From Jannaschia rubra (GTDB lineage: Bacteria; Pseudomonadota; Alphaproteobacteria; Rhodobacterales; Rhodobacteraceae), in assembly GCF_001403735.1 (NCBI RefSeq), contig NZ_CXPG01000021.1, positions 310,001 through 374,000 on the forward strand: 64,000 nucleotides of DNA, written 5' to 3'. Of this stretch, positions 43,953 to 52,596 are shown one piece after another. The notes beneath the pieces were generated by a model. That model was not told where the DNA came from and searched no databases. It saw only the letters and a list, made by a program, of their open reading frames with translations. The translations under genes and the position numbers were made by a program. Each line of letters starts with the position of its first letter. The stretch's first letter is position 1.

Positions 43953-44800
43953 AGCTCCTCGTCCTCGTCGAGCAGCCCCTCCTCGCGCATCCGCTTCGTG
44001 CGCTTGCGCTCCACCCCGCGAACCAGCCAGATCGAAACCTCGTAAAGGCCGAAGACCACCACGAACAGGATCACCTGCGTCACCACATCCGGTGGCGTGA
44101 CGATGGCGGCCAGCACAAGGATGCCGACGACGGCGTACTTCCGCATTCCGGCCAGGCCCTCGGCGCTGACCAGCCCCGCCTTGCCCATCAGCGTCAGCAG
44201 CACCGGCAACTGGAAGCAGAGCCCGAACGCCACGATCATCTTGAGCGAGATATCGAGCGACTCGTTCACCTTGCCCTGGAACACGACGTCGATGCCGGTG
44301 TCGCGAAGATCGCTCACGCCGTCGACAACCATCGCCGCGAGGAGCGACGCCGCGTCCGAGAAACCCAGGAAGAACTGCATGGCCAGGGGCACGACCACGA
44401 AATGCGCGAAGGCCGCCCCCAGCAGGAACAGGACCGGCGACGCGATCAGGAACGGCAGGAAGGCGTTGCGCTCCTGCCGGTAGAGGCCCGGCGCCACGAA
44501 GCGCCACAACTGATGCGCGATGACCGGGAACGCCACGATCAGCGCGCCCACCACCGACACCCGGATCAGGGTGAAGAAATACTCCTGCGGGGCGGTGTAG
44601 ATCATCGTGGGGTTGGGGTTGCCCAGGCTCCGCATCGTGTTCTCGATGGGCAGCAGGAGGAACTTCAGGATCGGCTCGGCCACGACGAAGCACAGGATCA
44701 TGCCCACGAGAAAGGCCGCGACCGACACGATCAGCCGGGTCCGCAACTCCGCCAGATGCTCGATCAGCGGGGCGGAGCTGTCGTCGATGTCGTCGCTCAT
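43949..44800 (-). CDS. tatC: Sec-independent translocase subunit TatC
   Basis: 283 residues with six membrane helices. Conserved features are PLIEHLAELRTRLI at the N-terminus, the periplasmic PQEYFFTLIRVSVVGALIVAFPV near residue 70, a Phe-Glu-type site replaced by KVNESLDISLKMI near 175, and TPPDVVTQ near 240. TatC is the twin-arginine receptor. It overlaps tatB (ATGA) upstream and the ATPase downstream. The acidic tail (EEGLLDEDEEL) is typical in this group. Confidence 0.94.
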   Translation of the reverse strand: MSDDIDDSSAPLIEHLAELRTRLIVSVAAFLVGMILCFVVAEPILKFLLLPIENTMRSLGNPNPTMIYTAPQEYFFTLIRVSVVGALIVAFPVIAHQLWRFVAPGLYRQERNAFLPFLIASPVLFLLGAAFAHFVVVPLAMQFFLGFSDAASLLAAMVVDGVSDLRDTGIDVVFQGKVNESLDISLKMIVAFGLCFQLPVLLTLMGKAGLVSAEGLAGMRKYAVVGILVLAAIVTPPDVVTQVILFVVVFGLYEVSIWLVRGVERKRTKRMREEGLLDEDEEL

Positions 44801-45297
44801 GCGTCGGTTCCGGTCTTGGGCTTGCCCGGCGCCGGTGCAGGCTCGGCCGGCGGTTCGGCGGCCGGGTCCGGCAGCAGTTCCGGCTCGTCCTCCATCTCGG
44901 CGGCATCGGCGGCGTCGGCATCGGCGCGGGCCTTGCGCGCGGCGGTGTTCTCCGCGATCCGCTCCTTCGCCGCGGCGCGCTGTTCGGCCACGCTGGCGCG
45001 CGGCTTGCCGTCCGGCTCGTCCGGGGACCAGGCGCTCAGCTCTCCGGTCGCGTCCTTGAGGGCGTCGATGCCGTATTTCTTGGGGTTCGCCATCTTGCGG
45101 AGGTCCGAGGTGATGTCGCTCACGCCGCTTTCGTCCGCCGCGTCGTTCATCGCGTTCTGGAACTCACGCGCCATCCGGCGGGCCTTGCCCGTCACCTCGC
45201 CCAGCGTACGGAACAGCCTGGGCAGATCCTTCGGACCCACCACGATCAGCGCCACGACGCCGATGACCAGAAGCTCGCTCCAGCCGATGTCGAACAT
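44797..45297 (-). CDS. tatB: Sec-independent translocase subunit TatB
   Basis: 166 residues. One N-terminal membrane helix (MFDIGWSELLVIGVVALIVVGPKDLP) is followed by an amphipathic helix (LFRTLGEVTGKARRMAREFQNAMND) and a charged, Pro/Ala-rich tail. The Glu near residue 8 and the GPKDLP hinge are TatB hallmarks. Partner of TatC in binding the signal peptide. Starts 20 bp after tatA. Confidence 0.93.
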   Translation of the reverse strand: MFDIGWSELLVIGVVALIVVGPKDLPRLFRTLGEVTGKARRMAREFQNAMNDAADESGVSDITSDLRKMANPKKYGIDALKDATGELSAWSPDEPDGKPRASVAEQRAAAKERIAENTAARKARADADAADAAEMEDEPELLPDPAAEPPAEPAPAPGKPKTGTDA

Positions 45298-45317
45298 GGG
45301 TCAGACCCTCCGGTCGA

Positions 45318-45551
45318 TCAGACCTTGTCCTTCTCCGACGCTTCCGGCGTCACGTCGCGCGCGGCCGTGGTGTCGGCGATGGCGCGGTCGGCGGTGTCGT
45401 CGTCCTTGGACCCGTCCGTCACGCCCTTCTTGAAGGCGGTGATGCCCTTGCCGACCTCGCCCATCAGGCTGCTGATCTTGCCGCGCCCGAACAGCACGAG
45501 CACGACCACCGCGATGAGAAGAAGGCCGGGAAGGCCGATGTTGTTGAGCAT
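45318..45551 (-). CDS. tatA: Sec-independent translocase subunit TatA
   Basis: 77 residues. A membrane helix ([21 protein letters not shown]) carries the FGxxK hinge, then comes the amphipathic helix ([17 protein letters not shown]) and an acidic tail. TatA oligomers form the transport pore. First gene of tatABC-ATPase; 110 bp separate it from nlpD upstream. The residue before the helix is Leu-Pro rather than the common Trp, within family variation. Confidence 0.93.
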   Translation of the reverse strand: MLNNIGLPGLLLIAVVVLVLFGRGKISSLMGEVGKGITAFKKGVTDGSKDDDTADRAIADTTAARDVTPEASEKDKV

Positions 45552-45661
45552 TGCATCTCTCCCAAGTGGGGCCGCGCGCGGCGACCCTCGATCCCGTTCC
45601 GGTTGCTACTTACGCATTGCGCGGGGCACATGAAAGCGCCCCCGCGCAAAATTGAAGCACC

Positions 45662-46831
45662 TCAGCGAAGCAGGGGCGCAGGGTCAACCGCGTCGAAACC
45701 GCGCCGCACCTCGAAGTGCAGAAACGACGGGTCGCCGCCGCCCACGCTGGCCACGCGCTGCCCCGCCGTGATCGAATCGCCCTTCTTGACGGCGATGTCC
45801 TTGATGTTGGCATAGACCGTCAGCAATCCGTCGGCGTGGCGCAGAACCAGGATCGGCACCTGATCGGTGTCGCGGGTGATCGCGGCCACGGTGCCCGCCG
45901 CCGCCGCCTGCACCGCCGTGCCTTCGGCTGCACGGAAGTCGATGCCCTCGTTCCGCGCCGAGAAGGGGCGCAGCACCTCGCCCGAAACGGGGCGGGCCAG
46001 CGCGCCGCCGGATGACGCGGCGGCCGGTGCGGGTCGCACGGGCTGCGCCACGGGCGCGGGTGTGTCGCTGCGGTACTGGTCCAGGTTCGGACTGGGCGGC
46101 AGCGGCTGCGCCTCGACGTTCTGCGGCAGGGCGGAACTCGCCGATGGCGGCACGGGTGTTCCGGCTTCGGCCGCCACGGGCGTCGCCACCTGTTGGGCGC
46201 CGTCGGTGCCGATGACCAGCGGGATCAGGAGGTACTGCCCCTCGCGCACCGCAAGGTCGGTGCCCAGGCCGTTCCATTCGGCCAGCGCGGCGGGGCTGAC
46301 GCCATAGAGCCGCGCGATCGAGAACGCCGTCTCGCCCCGCGCGACGCGGTGGCGGACCGGTTCCTGCCCGCCTTGCACGGCGACGGGCGCGCCGCGCCCC
46401 GTCCCCGACGCGCGGTCGATGGCCTGCCCCGCGATGGAGGAGATGTCGGGCCGCCCGCCAGCCGTCCCGCCGGGCGTCACCCGGCTGGGCAGCGCCAGCA
46501 CCGCGTCGGCGTTGAGCGCGTCGCCCGGACGCAGCCCGTTGAACCGCGCCAGCTCATCGGCGGAAAACCCGATCCGCTGGGCCACGCTCGTCACAGTGTC
46601 GCCGCGCCGCGCCACCACCACCTGATAGTTGGGATAGGTGATAAGGCCGTTAGCATCCGGACGGGGCCGGTCGGCGGGTGATTGCGTCACGCCTGCGGTG
46701 GTGTTCAGGTTGCCCGGCCCGTTGCGCAGGTCGTAGTCCAGGTTGCCGGATTCGAACTCCGAACATCCCGCCAGAACGGCCAGTCCCGTAACCAGACCCG
46801 TCCAGCGGGTCCGCCTGCCTGCATTGGACAT
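45662..46831 (-). CDS. nlpD: NlpD-like lipoprotein: two LysM domains and degenerate LytM (M23) domain
   Basis: 389 residues from ATG 46831. Lipobox LAVLAGC near residue 22. LysM 1 is YQVVVARRGDTVTSVAQRIGFSADELARFNGL (about 70-115) and LysM 2 is HRVARGETAFSIARLYGVSPAALAEWNGL (about 160-205). A Pro/Ala linker leads to a C-terminal M23 domain (about 285-389). The metal ligands are altered: the first His site reads NEGIDF and the HxH reads FLHFEV. This suggests a non-enzymatic activator of amidases, as for E. coli NlpD. It lies downstream of surE-pcm, the classical order. Confidence 0.9.
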   Translation of the reverse strand: MSNAGRRTRWTGLVTGLAVLAGCSEFESGNLDYDLRNGPGNLNTTAGVTQSPADRPRPDANGLITYPNYQVVVARRGDTVTSVAQRIGFSADELARFNGLRPGDALNADAVLALPSRVTPGGTAGGRPDISSIAGQAIDRASGTGRGAPVAVQGGQEPVRHRVARGETAFSIARLYGVSPAALAEWNGLGTDLAVREGQYLLIPLVIGTDGAQQVATPVAAEAGTPVPPSASSALPQNVEAQPLPPSPNLDQYRSDTPAPVAQPVRPAPAAASSGGALARPVSGEVLRPFSARNEGIDFRAAEGTAVQAAAAGTVAAITRDTDQVPILVLRHADGLLTVYANIKDIAVKKGDSITAGQRVASVGGGDPSFLHFEVRRGFDAVDPAPLLR

Positions 46832-46875
46832 TCCTGCCCCCCTATCATCTGCCCCAAGTTCGGATGCCACGCGCT

Positions 46876-47511
46876 TCAGTCGTGTTCCACCCCCTCGACC
46901 AGCGGCACGAAACGCACCGGGCCGAGTTCGTCGTATTCATATCCGCCGTCCGTCCGCGTCACCTTGATCAGCGTCTGCACATGATCCGACACGCCCACCG
47001 GCAGGACCATGCTACCCCCGATCCGCAGTTGTGCCAACAGGGGGCCGGGCGTGTCCTCGGCGGCGGCGGTCACCAGAATGCGGTCGAAAGGCGCCTGTTC
47101 GGGCAGGCCGAAGCTGCCGTCGCCGGTGATCTGCGTGATGTTGGACAGCCCGAGCGCCTGATGGTTGGCCTGCGCGATGCGGGTCAGGGCGCGATGACGC
47201 TCGACCGTATAGACCCGGCGGGCCAGGTGCGACAGGATCGCGGCCTGGTATCCGGTGCCCGTCCCCACCTCCAGCACCTTGTCGCGGGGCTGGATGTCCA
47301 GCGCCTGCGTCATCAGGCCGACGACGCTGGGTTGACTGATGGTCTGGCCGCCCGGAATGGGCAGCGGCACGTCGTCGAAGGCGCGCGGCGCGAAGGTGCC
47401 GGTGACGAAGCGCGACCGGTCGACCCGCTCCATCGCGGTCAGGACGCGGGCGTCCGTCACCCCGCGCGACCGCAGGGCCAGTTGCAGGCGCATCGTGTCC
47501 TCGGGCGTCAT
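46876..47511 (-). CDS. pcm: protein-L-isoaspartate O-methyltransferase
   Basis: 211 residues. SAM motif I is [13 protein letters not shown] near residue 78, the substrate-proximal [17 protein letters not shown] near 51, and post-motif [30 protein letters not shown] near 150. It repairs isoaspartyl residues in aged proteins. It follows surE with a 3-bp gap. The Thr-Ile-Ser triplet (GQTIS) required for the isoaspartyl site is intact. Confidence 0.94.
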   Translation of the reverse strand: MTPEDTMRLQLALRSRGVTDARVLTAMERVDRSRFVTGTFAPRAFDDVPLPIPGGQTISQPSVVGLMTQALDIQPRDKVLEVGTGTGYQAAILSHLARRVYTVERHRALTRIAQANHQALGLSNITQITGDGSFGLPEQAPFDRILVTAAAEDTPGPLLAQLRIGGSMVLPVGVSDHVQTLIKVTRTDGGYEYDELGPVRFVPLVEGVEHD

Positions 47512-47514
47512 GCG

Positions 47515-48309
47515 TCAGCCATCGTAGTCGTCCAGCACCGCGCGCAGGTCCGTCAGCGCCGCCCGGTCGGTCAGGTCGCAGCGCATGGGCGTCACCGACA
47601 CCCAGCCCTCGACGTTGGCGCGCACGTCGGTGCCCGGCCCGGTCGGGTCGCCCTGCGCGCTGCCGCGGATCCACAGGTATCGCCGCCCCGAGGGTGCGGT
47701 CTGCGGATGCACCCCCATCCGCGCGTCGCCGCGATACCCCTGCGCCACGGCGGCGATGCCCTTCACACCGGTGGCGGGCACAGGCGGAAAATTGACGTTG
47801 TAGAACAGCTTGTAATCGTCCCCCCCCCAGGGCGCATCCGACACCAGCCGGCGCACGCAATCGACGCCGTGTCCGGCCGCGGCCTCGAACGGATTGTCCA
47901 GCTCGACGTTGCCGGGGCCATAGAACTGCGACAGGGCGATGCCCCGCGCGCCCTGCAACGCGGCCTCCATCGCGCCGCCGATGGTGCCGGAATAGACGGT
48001 GTTCTCGGCGGCATTGTTGCCGCGGTTCACGCCCGACAGCACCAGGTCCACCGGGCCGTCGATCAGGTGGTTCAGGCCCGCCAGGACACAGTCCGCTGGG
48101 CTCCCCTCCAGCGCGAAGCGTCGCTCCTCGAGCTGCGTCACCATGGACGGCTTGACGTAGTTGATGCAGTGCCCGACGCCCGACTGCTCGAACGCCGGGG
48201 CGACGGTCCAGACCTCGCCCGCGGGGCCCGCGACCTGCACGGCGATGTCGTGCAGGATGGCCAGGCCCGGCGCGCCGATCCCGTCGTCGTTGGTGATGAG
48301 AATCCGCAT
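47515..48309 (-). CDS. surE: 5'-nucleotidase / survival protein SurE
   Basis: 264 residues. The N-terminal metal site is MRILITNDDGIGAPGL (Asp8-Asp9), with VLSGVNRGNNAAENTVYSGTIGGA near residue 90 and NFPPVP near 178. SurE dephosphorylates nucleoside monophosphates and short polyphosphate. First gene of surE-pcm-nlpD on the minus strand, 36 bp after the enoyl-CoA hydratase-like gene. Confidence 0.95.
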   Translation of the reverse strand: MRILITNDDGIGAPGLAILHDIAVQVAGPAGEVWTVAPAFEQSGVGHCINYVKPSMVTQLEERRFALEGSPADCVLAGLNHLIDGPVDLVLSGVNRGNNAAENTVYSGTIGGAMEAALQGARGIALSQFYGPGNVELDNPFEAAAGHGVDCVRRLVSDAPWGGDDYKLFYNVNFPPVPATGVKGIAAVAQGYRGDARMGVHPQTAPSGRRYLWIRGSAQGDPTGPGTDVRANVEGWVSVTPMRCDLTDRAALTDLRAVLDDYDG

Positions 48310-48345
48310 CCGCTCCCCTTTTCGCCCCTCCCTATTGGGCGGGGG

Positions 48346-49131
48346 CTACTGCGTCCAGCCGGGCGCGCGCTTTTCGAGGAACGTCTGTATCCCCTCTGCC
48401 GTATCCGCCTCCGACAGGTTGGCCACCATCGCGTCCCGCGCCAGCGCATAGGCTTCGGCTACCGGCAGATCGGCCTGCGCGTGGAACGCACCCTTGCCGA
48501 TGCGGACGGCCCGCGACAGCTTGGACGCCACCGTGGCCGCCAGAGCGTGCGTCTCCTCCTCCAGCGCGCCATCGGGCACCGCGCGGTTCACCAGCCCCAG
48601 CCCGGCCGCGCGGGCGGCGTCGATGAAGGTGCCCGTCGTCAGCATCTCCATCGCGTGCTTGCGCGGGATGTTGCGCGTCAGCGCCACCATGGGCGTCGAG
48701 CAGAACAGGCCGATGTTGACGCCGTTCACGCCGAACCGCGCGCTTTCGGCCGCGACCGCCATGTCGCAGGTGGCGACAAGCTGGCATCCCGCGGCGGTGG
48801 CCAGCGCGTGTACCTGCGCGATGACCGGCTGCGGCAGTTGCGTGATCTGCGCCATCACTGCGGCGCAGCGGTCGAACAGGTCGGCGAACCGCGCCGCGCC
48901 CCCGTCCTCGGCCTGCCGCATCGCCTGCATCTCGCGCAGGTTGTGGCCGGCGCAGAACGCCTTGCCCTCCGCCCGCAGGATCACTACCCGCGCATCGCTT
49001 TCCGCGATGTCGGCCAGCGCCCGCGACAGCGCCGCCAACATCGCGTCCGACAGCGAATTGAGCGTGTCCGGATCGTTCAGCGTCAGCGTCGCGATCCCGT
49101 CCGTGTCGCTGCGTAACACCATGTCCGACAT
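48346..49131 (-). CDS. enoyl-CoA hydratase/isomerase-family protein (ECHDC3-like)
   Basis: 261 residues of the crotonase fold. The oxyanion-hole loops are AFCAGHNLREM near residue 65 and ATAAGCQLVATCDMAVAAE near 110; the CoA-binding PRKHAMEMLTTG near 157 and the terminal FLEKRAPGW are typical. The two catalytic Glu of true enoyl-CoA hydratase are not evident at the usual places, so it may be an isomerase, thioesterase or non-hydratase member. The NH-L-R-E segment resembles ECHDC3-type proteins. Confidence 0.85.
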   Translation of the reverse strand: MSDMVLRSDTDGIATLTLNDPDTLNSLSDAMLAALSRALADIAESDARVVILRAEGKAFCAGHNLREMQAMRQAEDGGAARFADLFDRCAAVMAQITQLPQPVIAQVHALATAAGCQLVATCDMAVAAESARFGVNGVNIGLFCSTPMVALTRNIPRKHAMEMLTTGTFIDAARAAGLGLVNRAVPDGALEEETHALAATVASKLSRAVRIGKGAFHAQADLPVAEAYALARDAMVANLSEADTAEGIQTFLEKRAPGWTQ

Positions 49132-49186
49132 TTGCGATCTCCCTTAAGCCCGCTAGTCAGGGTGCGAGGCACAGGGGGGGATTGCA

Positions 49187-49603
49187 ATGCTCAAGATGGA
49201 CGCTCCGGCGCTCACGGCCTTTCTCGCGCGGGAGTTTCCGCAGGTTTGCGACGATTTCCGTGTGGACCGGGTGGACATGCAGGGCGTGTCGGTCACGCTG
49301 CGGGTGGCCGACCGGCACCTGCGCCCCGGCGGCACGGTCTCGGGGCCGTCGATGTTCGCGTTGGCCGATGTGGCGGTCTATCTGGCGATCCTGTCGCGGG
49401 TCGGGCCGGTCGCGCTGGCCGTGACGACGAACTGCTCCATCGACTTTATGCGGAAACCCGCCGCCGGTGCCGATCTTCGCTGCGACGTGCGGCTGCTTAA
49501 ACTCGGGCGGATGCTGGCGGTGGGCGACGGGCTTCTGTGGTCGGAAGGCGTGGATCAGCCGGTCGCCCGCGCGTCGCTGACCTATTCGATTCCGCCCGTC
49601 TGA
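49187..49603 (+). CDS. PaaI-type hotdog-fold thioesterase
   Basis: 138 residues. The hotdog core includes LRPGGTVSGPSMFALADVAVYLAI near residue 45 with the Asp in the long helix, and ALAVTTNCSIDFMRKPAAGADL near 77. These enzymes hydrolyse acyl- or aryl-CoA. ATG 49187; divergent from the enoyl-CoA hydratase-like gene (55 bp). The usual HGG motif reads PGGTVSG here, a His-to-Pro change also seen in some members. Confidence 0.87.
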   Translation: MLKMDAPALTAFLAREFPQVCDDFRVDRVDMQGVSVTLRVADRHLRPGGTVSGPSMFALADVAVYLAILSRVGPVALAVTTNCSIDFMRKPAAGADLRCDVRLLKLGRMLAVGDGLLWSEGVDQPVARASLTYSIPPV

Positions 49604-49612
49604 CATCCGGGC

Positions 49613-49647
49613 AAAAAAAGGACCGGGCGCCGATGGCGGCCCGGTCC
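49613..49647 (-). terminator. intrinsic terminator of the DUF1127 gene
   Basis: Read on the minus strand, a perfect 9-bp stem (GGACCGGGC / GCCCGGTCC, + strand 49620-49628 and 49639-49647) with a 10-nt loop is followed by seven T (the A-run at 49613-49619). It is a textbook Rho-independent terminator, 29 bp after the DUF1127 stop. It also faces the paaI-type gene. Confidence 0.9.
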
Positions 49648-49676
49648 AGGCGGGGAAGAGGACGGTGAAAGCGGGG

Positions 49677-49904
49677 TCAGGCCCGCCAGAAGGGTTTGGC
49701 CACCTCGATCAGAACCTCGGCCGTGGTCAGGCCGATGTCGGGGTAGAGACTCGGGCACATCTCCTTGAGGGCGCGGCGCGTGCGGCTGCGCGTCTCCCAC
49801 GTGGCCAGGGTCGCGCCGGCCGCCATCAGCGACGCGGCGAGCGGCGAGGCCGACCGGGCGGCATGGCTGTTCAGCGCGGGATGGTCGAAGGCGGGGGCGG
49901 CCAT
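49677..49904 (-). CDS. DUF1127 small protein
   Basis: 75 residues from ATG 49904, with a GGAA-type site upstream. The C-terminal half carries the DUF1127 pattern: WETRSRTRRALKEM...YPDIGLTTAEVLIEVAKPFWRA. Short DUF1127 proteins bind RNA and affect phosphate and carbon turnover in alphaproteobacteria. The N-terminal half (APAFDHPALNSHAARSASPLAAS) is variable. It ends at a strong terminator and is divergent from the MocR regulator, so the regulator may control it. Confidence 0.85.
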   Translation of the reverse strand: MAAPAFDHPALNSHAARSASPLAASLMAAGATLATWETRSRTRRALKEMCPSLYPDIGLTTAEVLIEVAKPFWRA

Positions 49905-49942
49905 GGGATGTTCCTTTCGGGACGATGGGGGGCTCTTGTGTT

Positions 49943-49983
49943 GATACAATTCCTAAGCTATGGTCACGATCAGGGATACAATT
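49943..49983. promoter_or_regulatory. direct-repeat operator candidate between DUF1127 and mocR
   Basis: GATACAATT occurs at 49943-49951 and 49975-49983, 32 bp apart (three helical turns). A related GGTACAATA sits at 50018-50026 over the regulator's start. MocR/GabR-type regulators usually bind paired direct repeats with spacing of two to three turns in the divergent promoter. Confidence 0.6.
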
Positions 49984-50014
49984 ACCTGCACATCTTTACC
50001 AGCGGTAGATTGTC

Positions 50015-51403
50015 ATGGGTACAATAACGGACCGGAATGTCATCGAGGTCGACTTCGGCAGCGACCCGCGCCCCAAGTATCTGGTGCTCGAATCCGCCGT
50101 CCGCACCGCGGTCACGCGCGGCGACCTTCCGCCGGGCACCCGCCTGCCCCCGGTCCGGGACCTGGCGTGGAAGGTGGGCGTGACGCCGGGCACCGTCGCC
50201 CGCGTCTACCGCGCGCTGACCGACGCCGGCCTGCTCGAGGCCACCGTGGGCCGCGGCACCTTCGTCGCCAACGGCCGCAAGCCCGTGGGCGGCCTGGCCG
50301 AGGTCGAGGTGCAGGGCACCGTCAACATGCGCGTGAGCCAGGTGATGGACGTGGGCCAGGCCGACCGCATCGCCGACGCGATGGCCGCCATGGGGCCGAG
50401 CCCCGACGGCTATGGCAGCTATCCCGTGCGCGACAGCGACCTGGACCTGCGCCGCGCGCTGTCGGGCTGGCTTACCGAGACCGACTGCCAGCCGATCGCG
50501 GCCGACGACATGGTGCTGACGCTGGGCGCGCAGCACGCCACGGTGGTGCTGTTCCACGCGCTGCTGCACGGCCCCCGCCCCGTCGTCCTGACCGAAGACC
50601 TCTGCTACCCCGGCTTCCGCCATGCCGCGGCGCTGGTGCGGGCCGACCTGCGCGGCGTGCCCTTCGACGAGGAGGGCCTTCTGCCGGACGCATTGGAACG
50701 GATCGCGGCGCAGACCGGCGCGCAGATCCTCGCCACATCGGCCGAGGCGCACAATCCGACCACCAACCGCACCTCTCCAGCCCGCCGTGCCGAGATTGTG
50801 TCGATCTGCGAAAGGTACAATCTGGAGATCATCGACGATGACTGCTTCGCCTGCGTGCCCACCGCGCCGACCTACCGTGACCTTGCCCCCAACCGGACCT
50901 GGGTCACGACCTCGCTCAGCAAGACCATCAGCCCCGCCCTGCGGATGGGCATGATCGGCCCGGCACGGGGCCGCGCAGACCTTGCCGTCACCGCGATGCA
51001 GCAGCAGGTCTACGGCCTGCCGCGGCCGCAGATCGACCTGGTCCGCACCCTGATCGAGACGGGGGTGGCCGCGTCGATCCGCGAGGACGTCATGCGGCTT
51101 CAGGCGGCCCGCGTGATCGCGGCGCGGCGGGCGCTGGCCGGCTATGACCTCATTGCGCGCGAGGATGTGCCCTTCGCCTGGCTGCGCCTGCCGCGCGGCT
51201 GGCGCGCGTCGTCGTTCCTGCGCGCGGCCGAGGCGGAGGGCGTGATGCTCAAGGCCGCCGATGAATTCGCGCTCGTGGACGGACAGGCGCCCAACGCGGT
51301 GCGGCTCGCCCTCAACGGCACGCTGTCGGACGACCGATTCGAAGGCGCGCTGGCAACCCTGACGCGACTCCTGGCCTCGCCGCCGCAGGAAATCGACACG
51401 TGA
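50015..51403 (+). CDS. MocR/GabR-type GntR regulator with aminotransferase domain
   Basis: 462 residues. The N-terminal GntR winged helix (about 15-80; LPPGTRLPPVRDLAWKVGVTPGTVARVYRALTDAGLLE) is joined to a fold-type I aminotransferase domain. Its PLP lysine is in TTSLSKTISPALRMGMI near residue 304, with the preceding DDDCFACVP and NPTTNRT loops. Such proteins sense PLP plus an amino compound (GABA, taurine, pyridoxal or others) and activate a neighbouring gene. The only divergent neighbour is the DUF1127 gene, not an obvious catabolic gene, so the effector is unknown. Confidence 0.9.
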   Translation: MGTITDRNVIEVDFGSDPRPKYLVLESAVRTAVTRGDLPPGTRLPPVRDLAWKVGVTPGTVARVYRALTDAGLLEATVGRGTFVANGRKPVGGLAEVEVQGTVNMRVSQVMDVGQADRIADAMAAMGPSPDGYGSYPVRDSDLDLRRALSGWLTETDCQPIAADDMVLTLGAQHATVVLFHALLHGPRPVVLTEDLCYPGFRHAAALVRADLRGVPFDEEGLLPDALERIAAQTGAQILATSAEAHNPTTNRTSPARRAEIVSICERYNLEIIDDDCFACVPTAPTYRDLAPNRTWVTTSLSKTISPALRMGMIGPARGRADLAVTAMQQQVYGLPRPQIDLVRTLIETGVAASIREDVMRLQAARVIAARRALAGYDLIAREDVPFAWLRLPRGWRASSFLRAAEAEGVMLKAADEFALVDGQAPNAVRLALNGTLSDDRFEGALATLTRLLASPPQEIDT

Positions 51404-51471
51404 CTGTGGGGTAAAATATAACCCCATCCCTAACACGTTGATAACGTCATATTTTCCCAGCTTCCGCCCCG

Positions 51472-51499
51472 TTGACACCGCCGGGCCGGCGTCTATAAG
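51472..51499 (+). promoter_or_regulatory. sigma-70 promoter of rplM-rpsI
   Basis: TTGACA (51472-51477) and TATAAG (51494-51499) are separated by 16 bp, close to the housekeeping consensus, 58 bp before the rplM ATG. The region is AT-rich relative to its surroundings. Confidence 0.8.
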
Positions 51500-51556
51500 C
51501 CGTCCGATCCGGGGCCCCTGCCCCACCGTCATCCACATCAGACAAAGGGCAAGGCC

Positions 51557-52018
51557 ATGAAGACCTTCACCATGACCCCCGACCTGATCGACAAGAAGTG
51601 GATCCTGATCGATGCCGAAGGCATCGTTCTGGGTCGCCTCGCCTCGGTCATCGCCATGCGCCTTCGCGGCAAGCACAAGGCCACCTTCACGCCGTCCATG
51701 GACATGGGCGACAATGTCATCGTGATCAACGCCGACAAAGTGCAGATTACCGGCAACAAGCGCGAGAAGCCCCATTACTGGCACACCGGCCACCCTGGCG
51801 GCATCAAGTCGCGCACGACGCAGGAAATCCTCGACGGCAAGTTCCCCGAGCGGGTGCTGACGCAGGCCGTCAAGCGGATGCTGCCTGGCAACAAGCTTTC
51901 GCGCGAGCTGATGACCAACCTTCGCGTCTATGCCGGGGCCGAGCACCCGCATGAGGCGCAGTCGCCCGAAGTCCTCGACGTCAAGTCGATGAACCCCAAG
52001 AACACGCGGAGCGCTTGA
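51557..52018 (+). CDS. rplM: 50S ribosomal protein L13
   Basis: 153 residues beginning [22 protein letters not shown], with the conserved [35 protein letters not shown], and HPGG(I)KS segments. L13 is an early-assembly protein of the large subunit. A consensus promoter lies 58-85 bp upstream, and rpsI follows after 2 bp. The two are the usual L13-S9 operon. Confidence 0.97.
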   Translation: MKTFTMTPDLIDKKWILIDAEGIVLGRLASVIAMRLRGKHKATFTPSMDMGDNVIVINADKVQITGNKREKPHYWHTGHPGGIKSRTTQEILDGKFPERVLTQAVKRMLPGNKLSRELMTNLRVYAGAEHPHEAQSPEVLDVKSMNPKNTRSA

Positions 52019-52020
52019 TC

Positions 52021-52527
52021 ATGGCTGAGCAACTGAACTCCCTCGAAGATCTCAAGGGCGCCGTCTCCGGCACCGCCGCCGACGGCGACGGCCAGGTCCT
52101 GCTGGACACCTCCGAACCGCGCGACCCGGTCCGCGACGAACTCGGCCGCAGCTATGCCACCGGCAAGCGCAAGGACGCCGTCGCCCGCGTCTGGATCAAG
52201 CCCGGCTCGGGCAAGGTCACGGTCAACGGCAAGGACATCAACACCTACTTCGCACGCCCCGTGCTCCAGATGATCCTCAAGCAGCCGTTCGAGATCACCG
52301 ACCGCGAAGGCCAGTTCGACGTCATGGCCACCGTCAAGGGCGGCGGCCTGTCGGGTCAGGCCGGTGCGGTCAAGCACGGCGTGTCCAAGGCATTGCAACT
52401 CTATGAGCCCGGCTTGCGCTCGGCGCTCAAGGCCGCGGGCTTCCTGACCCGCGACAGCCGCGTGGTGGAACGCAAGAAGTACGGCAAGGCCAAGGCCCGC
52501 AAGAGCTTCCAGTTCTCCAAGCGCTGA
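52021..52527 (+). CDS. rpsI: 30S ribosomal protein S9
   Basis: 168 residues. After an N-terminal extension of about 45 residues (typical of alphaproteobacteria), the S9 core starts [26 protein letters not shown] and ends with [16 protein letters not shown], whose terminal KR reaches the P-site tRNA. ATG 52021 is preferred over an upstream in-frame ATA/ATG pair at 52015. An intrinsic terminator follows 23 bp after the stop. Confidence 0.97.
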   Translation: MAEQLNSLEDLKGAVSGTAADGDGQVLLDTSEPRDPVRDELGRSYATGKRKDAVARVWIKPGSGKVTVNGKDINTYFARPVLQMILKQPFEITDREGQFDVMATVKGGGLSGQAGAVKHGVSKALQLYEPGLRSALKAAGFLTRDSRVVERKKYGKAKARKSFQFSKR

Positions 52528-52550
52528 TCCGCCTGTCACGATCGGAAATC

Positions 52551-52580
52551 GGGCCTGCCCTTGCCGGGGCGGGCCCTTTT
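52551..52580 (+). terminator. intrinsic terminator after rpsI
   Basis: GGGCCTGCCC (52551-52560) pairs with GGGCGGGCCC (52567-52576), with one G-U-type mismatch, around a 6-nt loop, followed by TTTT. Located 23 bp after the rpsI stop. Confidence 0.85.
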
Positions 52581-52596
52581 CCTGTCTGCCGTTGAC

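Noticed and set aside
46864-49116. 750-codon plus-strand frame opposite pcm, surE and the crotonase-like gene
   Set aside because: Antisense to three recognised genes with complete motifs; the translation has no recognisable domain.
49982-51952. 656-codon minus-strand frame opposite the MocR gene and rplM
   Set aside because: Shadow frame produced by GC-rich codons; overlaps a ribosomal protein gene entirely.
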